Translations under genes and position numbers: made by a program
Assembly: GCF_044797955.1 (NCBI RefSeq)
Contig: NZ_CP085211.1
Span: 1,054,001-1,118,000 of the forward strand
Length of the DNA: 64,000 bases
DNA from: Idiomarina seosinensis_A
GTDB lineage: Bacteria; Pseudomonadota; Gammaproteobacteria; Enterobacterales; Alteromonadaceae
Direction: 5' to 3'
In this document: positions 8,492 through 18,198 of the stretch, one piece after another
Numbering within the stretch: the stretch's first letter is position 1
Layout of the letters: each line of letters begins with the position of its first letter
Notes under the pieces: generated by a model
Seen by the model: only the letters and a program-made list of their open reading frames with translations
Database searches by the model: none
What the model was told of the DNA's origin: nothing

Positions 8492-9844
8492 CTAACTCAT
8501 GCGCATCGGGGAATGAACAGAAAACATTTCCTGATGTAATTTAGCCGCATACGCATCGGTCATCCCTGAAAGGTAATCCGCAATCACTCGTTGTGGATTA
8601 CCTTTTTTGTTTTCAGCGATTCGCTGTTGTTCAAGCAAGTAACGTTGTTTCGTGTTTTCGGGTAACAGGCGTTCCGGATCAACGGCCAGGGCATCAAAAA
8701 TTTCCATAACAATCTGCTGACCTTTAAACTCCTGTATCTGCATTTCGGGTTTACGGATAACGAACTTAAAAATAAAACGTTTTAAAGCATCCAGCAACTG
8801 CTGCTGTGGCTCGCCTAAACAGGCTTTATATTGTAATAAAGGCTGGTCAAAGTTCTGCTGATAGGCCACCAGCTGTGCTGAGGTCAGTAAACGGTTAACC
8901 AGCTCACCGATAGCTTGTTTGCGCTGATAATGCTGAGTCGAAAATAACTGGTCGGTTAACTGAGTCGCATTTAAATCCGGCAGTTCGGTCTGCAGACTTT
9001 CTAATAACGGAAACATTTGTTCCAGCCATAGCTCCCGGCGAATAAGCCCTAATACGATGGCATCTTCTAAATCGTGTACACCGTAGGCAATATCATCGGC
9101 CAGCTCCATAATCGAGGCATCAACACTTTTGAATTGGCTACGGCCATGTTGAGACGCAGACGGCACTGGCTCAAGACCTTGCAATTGCTGCCGGTCGGTC
9201 TGGCTAAGGGGACTCAGAACCCAGGACAAGGCTTCTTCATCATCCTGATAGAGAGCCTTAGCGGGAAGCCAGTCCCTTGTTGGCAGATGTCGAAAATCAC
9301 TTACGTCATTAGGTAGTCGGCTGCGCTGGATAACTGGCATGGTCACCGGGTATTTAAGTAGCCCCAGTAATGTGCGCCGGCACAGATTCATGCCGGCTTC
9401 GGCGGTATAGGCTTCCAGTTGAGTGACAATACGAAATGTTTGGCCGTTGCCTTCGAAGCTGCCGTGGTTGCGCATCATATAGTTTAATGCGATTTCGCCA
9501 CCGTGACCGTATGGTGGATGACCAATGTCGTGTGCCAGACACAGCGATTCAATTAAGGACTCCGACAACTCAAGTGTCTGTGCTAATTGGGACTGGTGGT
9601 AATTAAAGTGAACTACCAGACTGCTACCTATCTGGCTGGCCTCTAGTGAGTGGGTTAAGCGGGTACGCGGAAAATCGTGCATGCCGACGTACATTACCTG
9701 AGTTTTAGCCTGCAGACGGCGAAAAGCGGCCGAGTGTAAAATGCGGGCTTTATCGCGCTGAAAAGGGCTGCGGGTATCCCCGCTACGCTGGCTTTTTATT
9801 GTGGCTCGCTGTTGTCTTTCAAGCCATACTTCGGTTTCTTGCAT
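8492..9844 (-). CDS. Deoxyguanosinetriphosphate triphosphohydrolase-like HD protein
   Basis: A dNTP triphosphohydrolase of the dGTPase family, hydrolysing dNTPs to nucleoside and triphosphate. The product is 450 residues. The HD metal site is visible: RTRLTHSLEASQIG supplies the first His, LCLAHDIGHPPYGHGGE the HD pair, and ELADDIAYGVHDLEDAI the distal Asp. The N-terminal SPFQRDKARILHSAAFRRLQ and KTQV region is typical of the family. It belongs to the dGTPase-like group named by homology, so substrate preference is not fixed by sequence. It lies 15 bases downstream of the EAL-HDOD gene and is probably transcribed with it. Confidence 0.9.
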   Translation of the reverse strand: MQETEVWLERQQRATIKSQRSGDTRSPFQRDKARILHSAAFRRLQAKTQVMYVGMHDFPRTRLTHSLEASQIGSSLVVHFNYHQSQLAQTLELSESLIESLCLAHDIGHPPYGHGGEIALNYMMRNHGSFEGNGQTFRIVTQLEAYTAEAGMNLCRRTLLGLLKYPVTMPVIQRSRLPNDVSDFRHLPTRDWLPAKALYQDDEEALSWVLSPLSQTDRQQLQGLEPVPSASQHGRSQFKSVDASIMELADDIAYGVHDLEDAIVLGLIRRELWLEQMFPLLESLQTELPDLNATQLTDQLFSTQHYQRKQAIGELVNRLLTSAQLVAYQQNFDQPLLQYKACLGEPQQQLLDALKRFIFKFVIRKPEMQIQEFKGQQIVMEIFDALAVDPERLLPENTKQRYLLEQQRIAENKKGNPQRVIADYLSGMTDAYAAKLHQEMFSVHSPMRMS

Positions 9845-9859
9845 TATGGCCTCCTGGCC

Positions 9860-11071
9860 CTAGCTTGACAGATTGATGGCCCAGTTGGCAGCACCGTGGT
9901 ACAGCTGCATTAGCTTTCGTTCCTCAAGCTTTAATTTTGTCGAGGCATTAGTGACCGCTTCCCAGTGTGCCTGTTCCAGGGCTTCAGAGGTGCCGATAAA
10001 AAATGCAATCGGGCCTCTTTTTTCCAACAGCGCTTTGCAAATTACATCGCTGGCAGCAATGTAATTCAGCAAATAAGGCAAATCATCATCCATTAACGCA
10101 TCAAGTTTTGATAGCAGTCCGATTAAAAACGCGGTATCGGGATCGGCGCCGTAACGCACATTACTGCGGGCTAACTGCTCACAAAACTTGGCCCGGGTCA
10201 TTAATAGGCGAAGCAACTCATTCGGTTTTTGTTCGCCTAGCGAGGCCGTCGCGATGATAGCCAGGAATTTACGAATCTCTGCCTGCCCCAACCGAACTAC
10301 CGCCTGTTTCAGCGAGTTGATTTGTGACCGTCGTGAGAAAAAAGCCGAGTTAACAAAGCGCAGTAATTTATAAGAAATCCCTGCGTCGTGTTCGACCAGA
10401 CGAGCCACATAGTCAGGGTCGTAGTCGGGGTTAGACAGGGTCTCGAGCAACTCAAGATATATTTTATGAGAAACTGGCAGTGACTTGCGCTTTAAAACTT
10501 CCGGGCGGGCAAAAAAGTATCCCTGAAAGTAACCGAAGCCCAGCTCGCGGGCCTGATGAAACTCTTCGTAAGTCTCGATTTTCTCAGCTAAGTAAACGCC
10601 TGAAAACGAACTGCGATAAGCCATTTGCTGTCTTATCTGCTTTTCCGTCAGAGCACGAAAATCCAGCTTGATGATATCAATAAAGGGCAAAAAAGGATCC
10701 CAGTCGGAATAGTATTCAAAATCATCCAGAGCAAGAATATAACCCTCGGATTTTAGCTGTTTGACCGCCGCTAAAACTGCTTCACTAGGGGTGACAGTTT
10801 CTAATAACTCAATCACAATATCATTTTTGGGCAGCAACTCCGGCAATCCTTTTAAGATTGCGTGTTCGGTAAAATTGATAAAAGCTTTATAATTAGCAGT
10901 AATTGACTTAAATCCGCTGCTAAACTCACCGTTCTCTATCAGACGCTGAGTAGCTTCGTTAGAATCAATCTTTGGAAAAGCGTTGTTAAAACCGTCGCGA
11001 AACAGTAACTCATAGGCGAAAAGTTTCTTTTCCGTGTCCAGAATAGGCTGTCGGGCAATGTAGAAATCCAC
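9860..11071 (-). CDS. EAL-HDOD signalling protein with degenerate EAL domain
   Basis: A 403-residue YuxH/CdgJ-like protein: an N-terminal EAL-type domain (about residues 1-200) and a C-terminal HDOD domain (about 205-400, e.g. YLELLETLSNPDYDPDYVARLVEHDAGISYKLLR cut into motif pieces, and LGQAEIRKFLAIIA). The EAL signature is changed to ELLFR (YELLFRDGF), and the loop that is DDFGTGYSS in active phosphodiesterases reads DDFEYYSDW. Cyclic-di-GMP hydrolysis is therefore unlikely; such proteins act as binding or regulatory partners, and Vibrio CdgJ affects motility. It is the first gene of a two-gene unit with the dGTPase and is divergent from rssA. Confidence 0.88.
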   Translation of the reverse strand: MDFYIARQPILDTEKKLFAYELLFRDGFNNAFPKIDSNEATQRLIENGEFSSGFKSITANYKAFINFTEHAILKGLPELLPKNDIVIELLETVTPSEAVLAAVKQLKSEGYILALDDFEYYSDWDPFLPFIDIIKLDFRALTEKQIRQQMAYRSSFSGVYLAEKIETYEEFHQARELGFGYFQGYFFARPEVLKRKSLPVSHKIYLELLETLSNPDYDPDYVARLVEHDAGISYKLLRFVNSAFFSRRSQINSLKQAVVRLGQAEIRKFLAIIATASLGEQKPNELLRLLMTRAKFCEQLARSNVRYGADPDTAFLIGLLSKLDALMDDDLPYLLNYIAASDVICKALLEKRGPIAFFIGTSEALEQAHWEAVTNASTKLKLEERKLMQLYHGAANWAINLSS

Positions 11072-11155
11072 CAGCGATCCTTATGAGAGTTATGGTTTCA
11101 TGTTAAAAATAGTTCACATAGTGTACGGATAAAAAAAGGGATTGGGAAGATATCC

Positions 11156-12124
11156 ATGGCAGAAGTAAAGGTAGCACTTGCGTTAGGTTCCGGAGCGGCC
11201 CGGGGCTGGGCTCATATCGGCGTTATAAAAGCTCTGGAAGAAATGGGGGTGCGAATTAATGTTGTCGCCGGAACTTCTATCGGTTCACTGGTCGGCGCCG
11301 GTTATGCGTCGGGCCGGCTGGCTGAAATAGAGGAATGGGTTTGTGAAATGGGTCGCTGGGAAGTCTGGAATCTGCTGGATTTTGGCTTTAATCAGGGCGG
11401 TCTGATTGGTGGCGAAAAAGTCTTTAATAAGGCGCGGGAGCAATTTGGCGCAAAAAATATTGAAGACTTACCAATGACCTATGGTGCTGTCGCTACGGAT
11501 TTATACAGCGGGCGCGAAATGTGGCTGCGTAAAGGCGACCTGTATGATGTGTCCAGGGCCTCCTGCGCTATGCCAGGGGTACTCGCTCCGGCTGCCATTA
11601 ACGGCCGCTGGTTAATCGACGGAGGTCTGGTCAATCCGGTGCCGGTTTCCTTATGCCGTGCACTGGATGCAGATTTTGTTATTGCGGTGCATTTAAATTC
11701 TCAGTTAACGTCAAAAGCGCTGGAGCAGCGGGGTCGTAATATCCCGCCGCAAACTGAAACTGAACAGGTGCAACGACAACCGGAGATTGAAAATAACGAT
11801 GAGACAGGGTTTCTGGATAACTTACGTTCCAGCGGTCAGCACTATTTTGAAACGGTCAAAGATCGTTTTCGTGCTAACCCGCATAAACCGCCGGGTATGT
11901 TCAGTGTCATGTCGAGCGCTATCGATATAATGCAGGAACGAATTACTAAAACGCGGATGGCCGGTGACCCGCCGGATATTCTGATCCAGCCGAAGCTAGG
12001 TCATATCGGCATCATGGAATTTCAACGCGGCAACGAAGCCATTGATATTGGTTATGAGACCACGCACCGAATGCGTGATCTCATTATGGATGAAATTGAA
12101 CTTTATCGTCAGCGCAGCGGTTAA
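11156..12124 (+). CDS. rssA: Patatin-like phospholipase RssA
   Basis: A 322-residue patatin-family lipid acyl hydrolase. The oxyanion loop is LALGSGAARGWAHIG (residues 8-22), the nucleophile Ser lies in AGTSIGSLVGAGYA, and the catalytic Asp in LIDGGLVNPVPV. The rest follows the bacterial RssA family. In E. coli rssA stands next to rssB (RpoS turnover); here there is no rssB, and the neighbour is an EAL-HDOD gene on the other strand, 84 bases away. The stop overlaps that of the convergent gamma-glutamyltransferase by 4 bases. Confidence 0.88.
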   Translation: MAEVKVALALGSGAARGWAHIGVIKALEEMGVRINVVAGTSIGSLVGAGYASGRLAEIEEWVCEMGRWEVWNLLDFGFNQGGLIGGEKVFNKAREQFGAKNIEDLPMTYGAVATDLYSGREMWLRKGDLYDVSRASCAMPGVLAPAAINGRWLIDGGLVNPVPVSLCRALDADFVIAVHLNSQLTSKALEQRGRNIPPQTETEQVQRQPEIENNDETGFLDNLRSSGQHYFETVKDRFRANPHKPPGMFSVMSSAIDIMQERITKTRMAGDPPDILIQPKLGHIGIMEFQRGNEAIDIGYETTHRMRDLIMDEIELYRQRSG

Positions 12125-13824
12125 TAACCGGCTGCGTGACCATCTTTACGGCTCTCTGATGCGCCGTAGTAAACATCTTCTTGGTGATTTTTCCAAATCG
12201 CCTGATATCCGCCGAATGGGCCGACTGCTTCCTGCAGCGTATGGCCCATTTTAATCAGTTCCCGCCGAGTGTGCGCAGAGAAACCATTTTCCAGGTGTAT
12301 TACGCCGCCGTCACTCATGGTCGAGCCGGTGGGCTGGCTTGATCCCGAGTGCAAAATGCGGGGGGCATCGCCGGCTTCCTGTAGGTTCATGCCAAAATCA
12401 ATCATGTTAATCAGGATCTGCGCGTGCATTTGTGGCTGCGTGGCGCCACCCATCACACCATAACTCATTATAGGCTTACCGTTTTTAGTAACAAAGGCAG
12501 GAATAATAGTGTGGAAGGGGCGCTTACCTGGTTCAAAAACGTTGTTATGGTCTTCGTTCAGGTTAAAAAGCTCGCCACGGTTTTGCAGGACGAAGCCCAG
12601 CCCTTCGGGGGTAACGCCGGAGCCCATGCCGCGGTAATTACTCTGGATCAGCGATACCATGTTGCCGTCTTCATCGGCAGTGGTTAAATAAATGGTGTCG
12701 CCTTCGGTCGGTGGGTTTCCCGGTTCAACGGAAGCTGCCGGTTGCCCCGGGTCAATCTGCTCTGCCCGTTGTCTGGCATACTCTTTATCCAGCAGGCCTT
12801 CGACCGGTGCGTCATTAAAGGCCGGGTCAGAGTAGTATTTAGCCCGATCTTCAAATGCAAGTTTTTTTGCTTCAACGAAATGGTGAATATACTCGGGGCT
12901 ATCAAAGCCCATTGCGGCCAGATCAAAATTTTCCAGCATGTTAAGAATTTGCTGGGCAGCGATTCCCTGAGTATTAGGCGGCAGTTCCCATAAGTCATAG
13001 CCCCGGTAACTGGACGAAACCGGGTCAACCCAGGTTGATTCATGTTCTACCAAGTCCTGGTAGGATAAAAATCCTCCGTGATTCTGGACAAATTCACTCA
13101 TCGTACGAGCAGTTTTGCCACGGTAGAACTCGTCCCGACCGTTTTGTGCGATACGTTCCAGGGTATTGGCTAAATCAGGATTACTAAAGCGCTCACCTTT
13201 TTGGGGCATCTCACCGTCTTTCATAAAAACATCAGCAAATCCGGGGTAGTCTTTAAGCACCCGGCCGTTGCGTTCAAAATAATAAGCAATGACTTCAGTT
13301 ACCGGAAAGCCTTGCCGGGCGTACTCAATTGCCGGCGCTAACACCTGTTCCATCTCAAGCGCACCAAATTTTTCATGCAACTCAAACCAGCCGTCAACTG
13401 TGCCGGGCACCGAAATAGGTAAAACACCGCGGGCCGGGATGCTGTCATAGCCGTTTTCGATGAAGTATTCGCGGCTCAGTGACTTTGGCGAACGGCCGGA
13501 GGCATTAAGACCGTATAATTGTTCTGTATCAGCATCCCAGACAATCGCAAATAAATCGCCGCCGATACCATTACCGGTCGGTTCAACTAAACCGAGCAGG
13601 GCATTGGCCGCGATCGCAGCATCAATCGCGTTACCGCCCTGACGCATAATTTCTAACGCTACCTGAGTGGCCAGCGGCTGGCTGGTTGCCGCCATAGCGT
13701 TGGGTGCCATCGCTTCAGAGCGGGTAGCAAAATGATGACCGGTAATTCGGTCGGCGGCCTGGGTTGGCATAGCGCTGACGGCACAGCCGACCGCCATTGC
13801 GCAGGAAAGCAAAATGGATCGCAT
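12121..13824 (-). CDS. ggt: Gamma-glutamyltransferase, periplasmic (first copy)
   Basis: Cleaves or transfers the gamma-glutamyl group of glutathione and related peptides in the periplasm. The product is 567 residues with a signal peptide (MRSILLSCAMAVGCAVSAMPTQAA, shown in part by its hydrophobic core and AQA cleavage site). It has GGNAIDAAIAANALLGLVEP and GNGIGGDLFAIVWD. The self-cleavage nucleophile is Thr377 in GDTIYLTTADEDGNMVS, and the product-binding stretch YRGMGSG follows. The sequence around the nucleophile (T-I-Y) differs from the usual T-T/S-H seen in the second copy at 36-38 kb. It is convergent with rssA. Confidence 0.92.
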   Translation of the reverse strand: MRSILLSCAMAVGCAVSAMPTQAADRITGHHFATRSEAMAPNAMAATSQPLATQVALEIMRQGGNAIDAAIAANALLGLVEPTGNGIGGDLFAIVWDADTEQLYGLNASGRSPKSLSREYFIENGYDSIPARGVLPISVPGTVDGWFELHEKFGALEMEQVLAPAIEYARQGFPVTEVIAYYFERNGRVLKDYPGFADVFMKDGEMPQKGERFSNPDLANTLERIAQNGRDEFYRGKTARTMSEFVQNHGGFLSYQDLVEHESTWVDPVSSSYRGYDLWELPPNTQGIAAQQILNMLENFDLAAMGFDSPEYIHHFVEAKKLAFEDRAKYYSDPAFNDAPVEGLLDKEYARQRAEQIDPGQPAASVEPGNPPTEGDTIYLTTADEDGNMVSLIQSNYRGMGSGVTPEGLGFVLQNRGELFNLNEDHNNVFEPGKRPFHTIIPAFVTKNGKPIMSYGVMGGATQPQMHAQILINMIDFGMNLQEAGDAPRILHSGSSQPTGSTMSDGGVIHLENGFSAHTRRELIKMGHTLQEAVGPFGGYQAIWKNHQEDVYYGASESRKDGHAAGY

Positions 13825-13870
13825 TGATTTGTCCTCCGTTAAAAAGTCAAACCACTATAACCCTAACGAT

Positions 13871-13897
13871 AAAAAAAGGGCCGCTAATGCGACCCTT
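13871..13897 (-). terminator. Intrinsic terminator downstream of putP
   Basis: On the minus strand AAGGGTCGC, loop ATTA, GCGGCCCTT forms a nine-pair stem with one G-T wobble, followed directly by a run of seven T. It lies about 60 bases after the putP stop and before the gamma-glutamyltransferase start, so it should end the sap/putP transcript. Confidence 0.85.
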
Positions 13898-13955
13898 GGT
13901 AGACTATATCCGATGAATGAGATGAGCGTTACTTAGCGCTTTTGCTCAACCCGCT

Positions 13956-15479
13956 CTATCGCTGGGTATGATAGTGAGAGTCGATAATGCTCTCCATCTC
14001 TTCAAACTTATCCTGCAGCTCTTGATCCGGCTCAGCGGTCAGTTTACTGAAGATTAGGATAGCCAGAGTCGACACAATGAACCCAGGCACAATTTCATAA
14101 ACATAAGCACTTAACGGCTGGCCGCCGAATTCAGGGCCGTAAATCCAGAACAGAACCGTAACTGCACCCAGTACCATACCGGCCAGCGCACCGTGACGGT
14201 TCATGCGTTTCCAGAACAGGCTTAAAATAACGACCGGACCAAAGGCTGCACCAAAACCAGCCCAGGCATTGGATACCAAGGTTAAAACCGTACTGTCCGG
14301 GTCATAAGCAAGCCAGATAGCCACCAGCGACACCACCAAAACCGAAATACGGCCAACTGCGACCAGTTCTTTTTGGCTGGCATTGGTGCGTAAGAAGGCT
14401 TTATAAAAGTCCTCGGTTAATGAACTGGAACTGACCAGCAACTGCGAAGAAATGGTACTCATGATCGCCGCTAAAATTGCGGCCAGCAAAAAGCCACCAA
14501 TCAGCGGGTGGAACAAGAATTGCGAGAAAATAATAAATATCGTCTCGGCATCCCCTAAAGTCATCTGCGTGTCAGCAACGTAAGCAATGCCCACAAAACC
14601 TGTAGCCATAGCGCCGATGATAGAAACGACCATCCAGGTAATACCGATGCGGCGGGCACTTTTTATCGCACTGACAGAACGGATTGCCATAAAACGCACG
14701 ATGATGTGTGGCTGCCCGAAATAACCCAAGCCCCACGCCAGCAGCGAGATAATGCCCAGAGCGGCGAGGTTTTGTCCGGTTGCCGCATCTTTAAAGAAAT
14801 CCAGAAATACCGGGTCAATGTCGCTAACCTGACCAACCACGTTGCTGTAACCACCCAGTTCTGCAAAAGCTACAACAGGGACCAGCACCAGCGCCACAAA
14901 CATAATACAGCCCTGGACAAAGTCGGTCATACTGACCGCTAAAAAGCCACCAAACAGGGTATAAGCACAGACAACCCCGGCGGTGACCCAAAGTCCGGTG
15001 TTGTAATCCAGGCCAAATGAGCTGTCAAACAGCTTGCCTCCGGCGACCAGGCTGGCTGATGTGTACAGGGTGAAAAAGATAATAATTACGACCGATGAAA
15101 AAATGCGTAACTTGCGACCTTTGTCATTAAAACGGTTAGCAAAATAATCAGGAATGGTAATGGCGTCATTAGCGACCTCGGTATAGGTGCGCAGGCGCGG
15201 TGCCACAATAATGTAATTAAGGTAAGCGCCGATCACCAGACCGACAGCAATCCATAACTGAGAAACACCGGAGATATAAATAGCGCCGGGTAACCCCATC
15301 AACATCCAGCCGCTCATGTCCGAAGCGCCGGCCGACAGGGCGGTAACCGCCGGGCCAAGGCCGCGGCCACCGAGCATGTAGCCGGATACCGAGTCGGTGG
15401 ACTTTTTGTAAGCGTACAAACCAATGCCCATCATCACAATAAAATAAAGCGCCAGCGATATCAGCGTACCTGTTTCCAC
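13956..15479 (-). CDS. putP: Sodium/proline symporter PutP
   Basis: An inner-membrane sodium:solute symporter of 507 residues importing proline as a nutrient or osmolyte. The N-terminus has ALYFIVMMGIGLYAYKKSTD, then GYMLGGRGLGPAVTALSAGASDMSGWMLMG split between the first helices, the sodium-site region typical of PutP. Thirteen hydrophobic segments can be traced, with FGQPHIIVRFMAIRS in the middle, another PutP hallmark. No putA is found in the window. It follows sapF by 36 bases on the same strand without a visible terminator in between, so read-through from the sap operon is possible. Confidence 0.93.
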   Translation of the reverse strand: METGTLISLALYFIVMMGIGLYAYKKSTDSVSGYMLGGRGLGPAVTALSAGASDMSGWMLMGLPGAIYISGVSQLWIAVGLVIGAYLNYIIVAPRLRTYTEVANDAITIPDYFANRFNDKGRKLRIFSSVVIIIFFTLYTSASLVAGGKLFDSSFGLDYNTGLWVTAGVVCAYTLFGGFLAVSMTDFVQGCIMFVALVLVPVVAFAELGGYSNVVGQVSDIDPVFLDFFKDAATGQNLAALGIISLLAWGLGYFGQPHIIVRFMAIRSVSAIKSARRIGITWMVVSIIGAMATGFVGIAYVADTQMTLGDAETIFIIFSQFLFHPLIGGFLLAAILAAIMSTISSQLLVSSSSLTEDFYKAFLRTNASQKELVAVGRISVLVVSLVAIWLAYDPDSTVLTLVSNAWAGFGAAFGPVVILSLFWKRMNRHGALAGMVLGAVTVLFWIYGPEFGGQPLSAYVYEIVPGFIVSTLAILIFSKLTAEPDQELQDKFEEMESIIDSHYHTQR

Positions 15480-15515
15480 ATTAAACTCCCGTAATTGTTT
15501 GTTGTATGAGCGACG

Positions 15516-16316
15516 TTAGCGCTTGTGTCGCTGTTCGTTTAAGTGTTCTTTTGCTAAATGTTCATGCAGCAGTTGTTCCACGTAAGGTTGCTGCGATTCT
15601 TTTAATAAACGCTCTGTTGTATCAAAGGCGATCATCTTACCACGATACAAAATCAAGATCTTGTCAGCGATGTTTTTGACAATTTGCGGCGAATGAGTCA
15701 CTAAAATGTACGAAATACCCATATCTTGCTGTAGATCGAGCATCAGATTAATGATTTGAGCTCTAACTGATGGGTCAAGGGCGACAAGTGCTTCATCAGC
15801 CACAATAATTTGCGGTTCCAGGGTGATTGCGCGCGCAATAGCAACGCGCTGCTTTTGCCCAGTTGATAACATATGCGGATAAAATTCGTAATGTTCCGCT
15901 AATAATCCCACTTTTCGCAGAACTTGTTTAACAGACTCGCGGCGCTGGTCATTAGTTAGCTGTGTATTAAACAGTAGTGGCTCTTCCAGTTGCTGACCGA
16001 TAGTGCGCTGGCTATTCAGGGACTTTTCGCTGTCCTGAAAAATCATACGTATATTTTGGCAGCGCTGTTTTGAGTGGTTGTCGTGTAGTTTTTGACCGTT
16101 TAAGTAAATGGCTCCGGCAGTACTTTCCTCTACGCCGGCGATTAACTTAGCCAGCGTTGATTTACCTGAGCCGGTTTCACCCATAATCGCCAGGGTTTCC
16201 CCTGCGCCTATAGTAAAAGACAGCGGATGCAGGGCAACTGATTTAGGCGTCCAGGGCCAATCACCGCGGCGGCGGAATGCTTTACTCAGTTGTTTGACCT
16301 CTAATACATCCGTCAT
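15516..16316 (-). CDS. sapF: Peptide ABC transporter ATP-binding protein SapF
   Basis: One of the two ATPases of the Sap importer. The 266-residue protein has Walker A GETGSGKSTLAKL (near residues 46-58), signature LSTGQKQRVAIARA, Walker B IIVADEALVALDP and the switch His in LVTHSP. Sap is known for resistance to antimicrobial peptides and, in E. coli, for putrescine export and support of Trk potassium uptake. The start overlaps the sapD stop by 4 bases, consistent with coupled translation. Order and overlap with the other four sap genes make the assignment firm. Confidence 0.93.
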   Translation of the reverse strand: MTDVLEVKQLSKAFRRRGDWPWTPKSVALHPLSFTIGAGETLAIMGETGSGKSTLAKLIAGVEESTAGAIYLNGQKLHDNHSKQRCQNIRMIFQDSEKSLNSQRTIGQQLEEPLLFNTQLTNDQRRESVKQVLRKVGLLAEHYEFYPHMLSTGQKQRVAIARAITLEPQIIVADEALVALDPSVRAQIINLMLDLQQDMGISYILVTHSPQIVKNIADKILILYRGKMIAFDTTERLLKESQQPYVEQLLHEHLAKEHLNEQRHKR

Positions 16317-17305
16317 GATGAGGGCTCATTTAAAGGAAAGTGACAGTGAAACAGCTGTTGCTCGCGCTGCGATGCCGAAGGCGCAATCACGCATTGCTTT
16401 TGCGCGTTAGGGCAGCGGGGACCCAGCCGGCAACCAATGGGCAGATGGCGCAAAGTAGGAACCGTACCGGGCAAAGTTGGTAAACGGGCTTTATGAGGCA
16501 GCTGGCTTTGATTGTTCAGGGACATGCGAATCATCGAATCCGTATAGGGATGTGCGGGGCTTTCTAGTAACTTAACAGCGTTACCGGTTTCCATCAGCTG
16601 ACCGCAATAAAGTAGCGTCAAATTTTGCGTATCAGGCAAAATTGAACCAATGTCCTGAGTAATCAACAGCACTGCCATATTTTCACTAACCGCTAACTTA
16701 GTCAGCAAGCGCTGAATTTGATTACGCGTGGACGGCTCCATAGCGGTGGTGGGCTCATCTGCAATTAACAGTCGCGGGCGGTGAGCAACGGCCACGGCAA
16801 TGCTGACCTTTTGCGCGATACCTTCCGAGAGCTCGAACGGATAACTTTTCAGCACTTTATCGTGGTCGCGAATTCCGACGCGGTGTAAAAGCTGCCTGAC
16901 CCGGGTCTTGCGATCCATCCGTTTGCGCAAAAACGTACCGGTCACATCGCCGGCCGGGATGGCTTCAATTATTTGCTGCTCAACGGTGTTATTTGGATCA
17001 AGATAAGCGGCCGGATCCTGAAAGATCATCGCCATGTCACGGCCGGTGATGGCCCGCCTGGCTTTAAAGCTCAATGCCTGCAAGTCCTGGCCACGCCACC
17101 AAAGCCGGTCAGCAGTGAGTCGCCAGGCTGGATTAAGAACCCCGATAACAGCTTTCGCCAACAAGCTTTTGCCTGATCCTGACTCGCCGACAATCGAGTG
17201 AATTTCGCCGGGTTTTAGCTGTAAGTTGATGCGGTCCAGAATTCGGACCTGGCCCTGCGGTGTATCCAGCTCTATGGTTAAATTCCGAATATCAAGTAAA
17301 TCCAT
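16313..17305 (-). CDS. sapD: Peptide ABC transporter ATP-binding protein SapD
   Basis: The second Sap ATPase, 330 residues. Walker A is GESGSGKSLLAKAV and Walker B LLIADEPTTAMEP. The signature motif is LSEGIAQKV in place of the usual LSGGQ, a known feature of SapD, so the substitution is expected. The C-terminus has the oligopeptide-transporter extension with Cys residues (GCRLGPRCPNAQKQC). In E. coli SapD (TrkE) also affects potassium uptake through Trk. The gene overlaps sapF by 4 bases and sapC by a single base. Confidence 0.94.
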   Translation of the reverse strand: MDLLDIRNLTIELDTPQGQVRILDRINLQLKPGEIHSIVGESGSGKSLLAKAVIGVLNPAWRLTADRLWWRGQDLQALSFKARRAITGRDMAMIFQDPAAYLDPNNTVEQQIIEAIPAGDVTGTFLRKRMDRKTRVRQLLHRVGIRDHDKVLKSYPFELSEGIAQKVSIAVAVAHRPRLLIADEPTTAMEPSTRNQIQRLLTKLAVSENMAVLLITQDIGSILPDTQNLTLLYCGQLMETGNAVKLLESPAHPYTDSMIRMSLNNQSQLPHKARLPTLPGTVPTLRHLPIGCRLGPRCPNAQKQCVIAPSASQREQQLFHCHFPLNEPSS

Positions 17306-18198
17306 CAGCTGTCCATCCGTTGCTTAATTGACCGCCGCAAGCTGTCGCCGACTACGTTGATGGCTGTAATGGTGATAAATAAAGCCAGCCCCGGCAACAC
17401 CATTGACCAGGGAGATAAATACACCTCGTCCAGACTGCGCGCTAACATACTTCCCCACTCTGGTGTGGGTGCCTGGACGCCCAGACCAAGAAAGCTAAGC
17501 GCAGCAATATCCATAATTGCAACAGAAAGGGCAACGGTAAGCTGCATTACCAGTGCCGGCGTGATGTTTGGCAAAATAACACGATACATCAAATAGGTAT
17601 TAGAGCAGCCATTTAAACGTGATGCCGTCACATAACTCTTCTGCCACTCATCATGGACGGCATTGCGGGTACTGTAAATAAACTGCGGGATCAGCGATAA
17701 GGTGATGGCGATCACCGCATTACCCAGCCCCGGACCAAGGATAGCGATAATCACTAGGGCCAGTAGAAACGACGGTACCGTTAAAATGCGATCAAACATC
17801 TGGCCAATAAATTGATATTTAAAATTACGATCGACACCGGCCAGGGCGCCCAGAAAAATACCAAAGCTGGACGCCACAATCACGATCGACAATGGCAGCG
17901 CAAAGCTATAAGCGGCACCAATCAGTAGCCGTGAGAGCATATCGCGGCCCAGATCGTCAGTGCCGAACAAGAACGCCATGTTGCCGCCATCAGCCCAGGA
18001 CGGTGGCAACGATATCGCATCGGTAAATTGCTGTGCAGGTGAAAACGGTGCCAGTAAGGGAGACGCCAGCGTCAGCACTAACAGAAAAAGCAGTACCGAC
18101 AGTGCCACCATTGCAGGCATGCGGCTGCGAAATGATAGCCAGACTAAGTGCAACGGCGATGGGTTGTTGTCTTCGTAATACAGGCTAGGTTCCGCCAT
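17305..18198 (-). CDS. sapC: Peptide ABC transporter permease SapC
   Basis: Inner-membrane permease of the DppC/OppC type, 297 residues from the ATG at 18198. This start is chosen because GGGAGG lies just upstream; the frame is open for 16 more codons inside sapB without a ribosome site. The N-terminus carries a soluble lead before the first helix, followed by FGTDDLGRDMLSRLLIGAAYS, typical of the family, and about six membrane segments, with the EAA-like loop near ASRLNGCSNTYLMYRVILPN. It overlaps sapB by 14 bases. Confidence 0.92.
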   Translation of the reverse strand: MAEPSLYYEDNNPSPLHLVWLSFRSRMPAMVALSVLLFLLVLTLASPLLAPFSPAQQFTDAISLPPSWADGGNMAFLFGTDDLGRDMLSRLLIGAAYSFALPLSIVIVASSFGIFLGALAGVDRNFKYQFIGQMFDRILTVPSFLLALVIIAILGPGLGNAVIAITLSLIPQFIYSTRNAVHDEWQKSYVTASRLNGCSNTYLMYRVILPNITPALVMQLTVALSVAIMDIAALSFLGLGVQAPTPEWGSMLARSLDEVYLSPWSMVLPGLALFITITAINVVGDSLRRSIKQRMDS

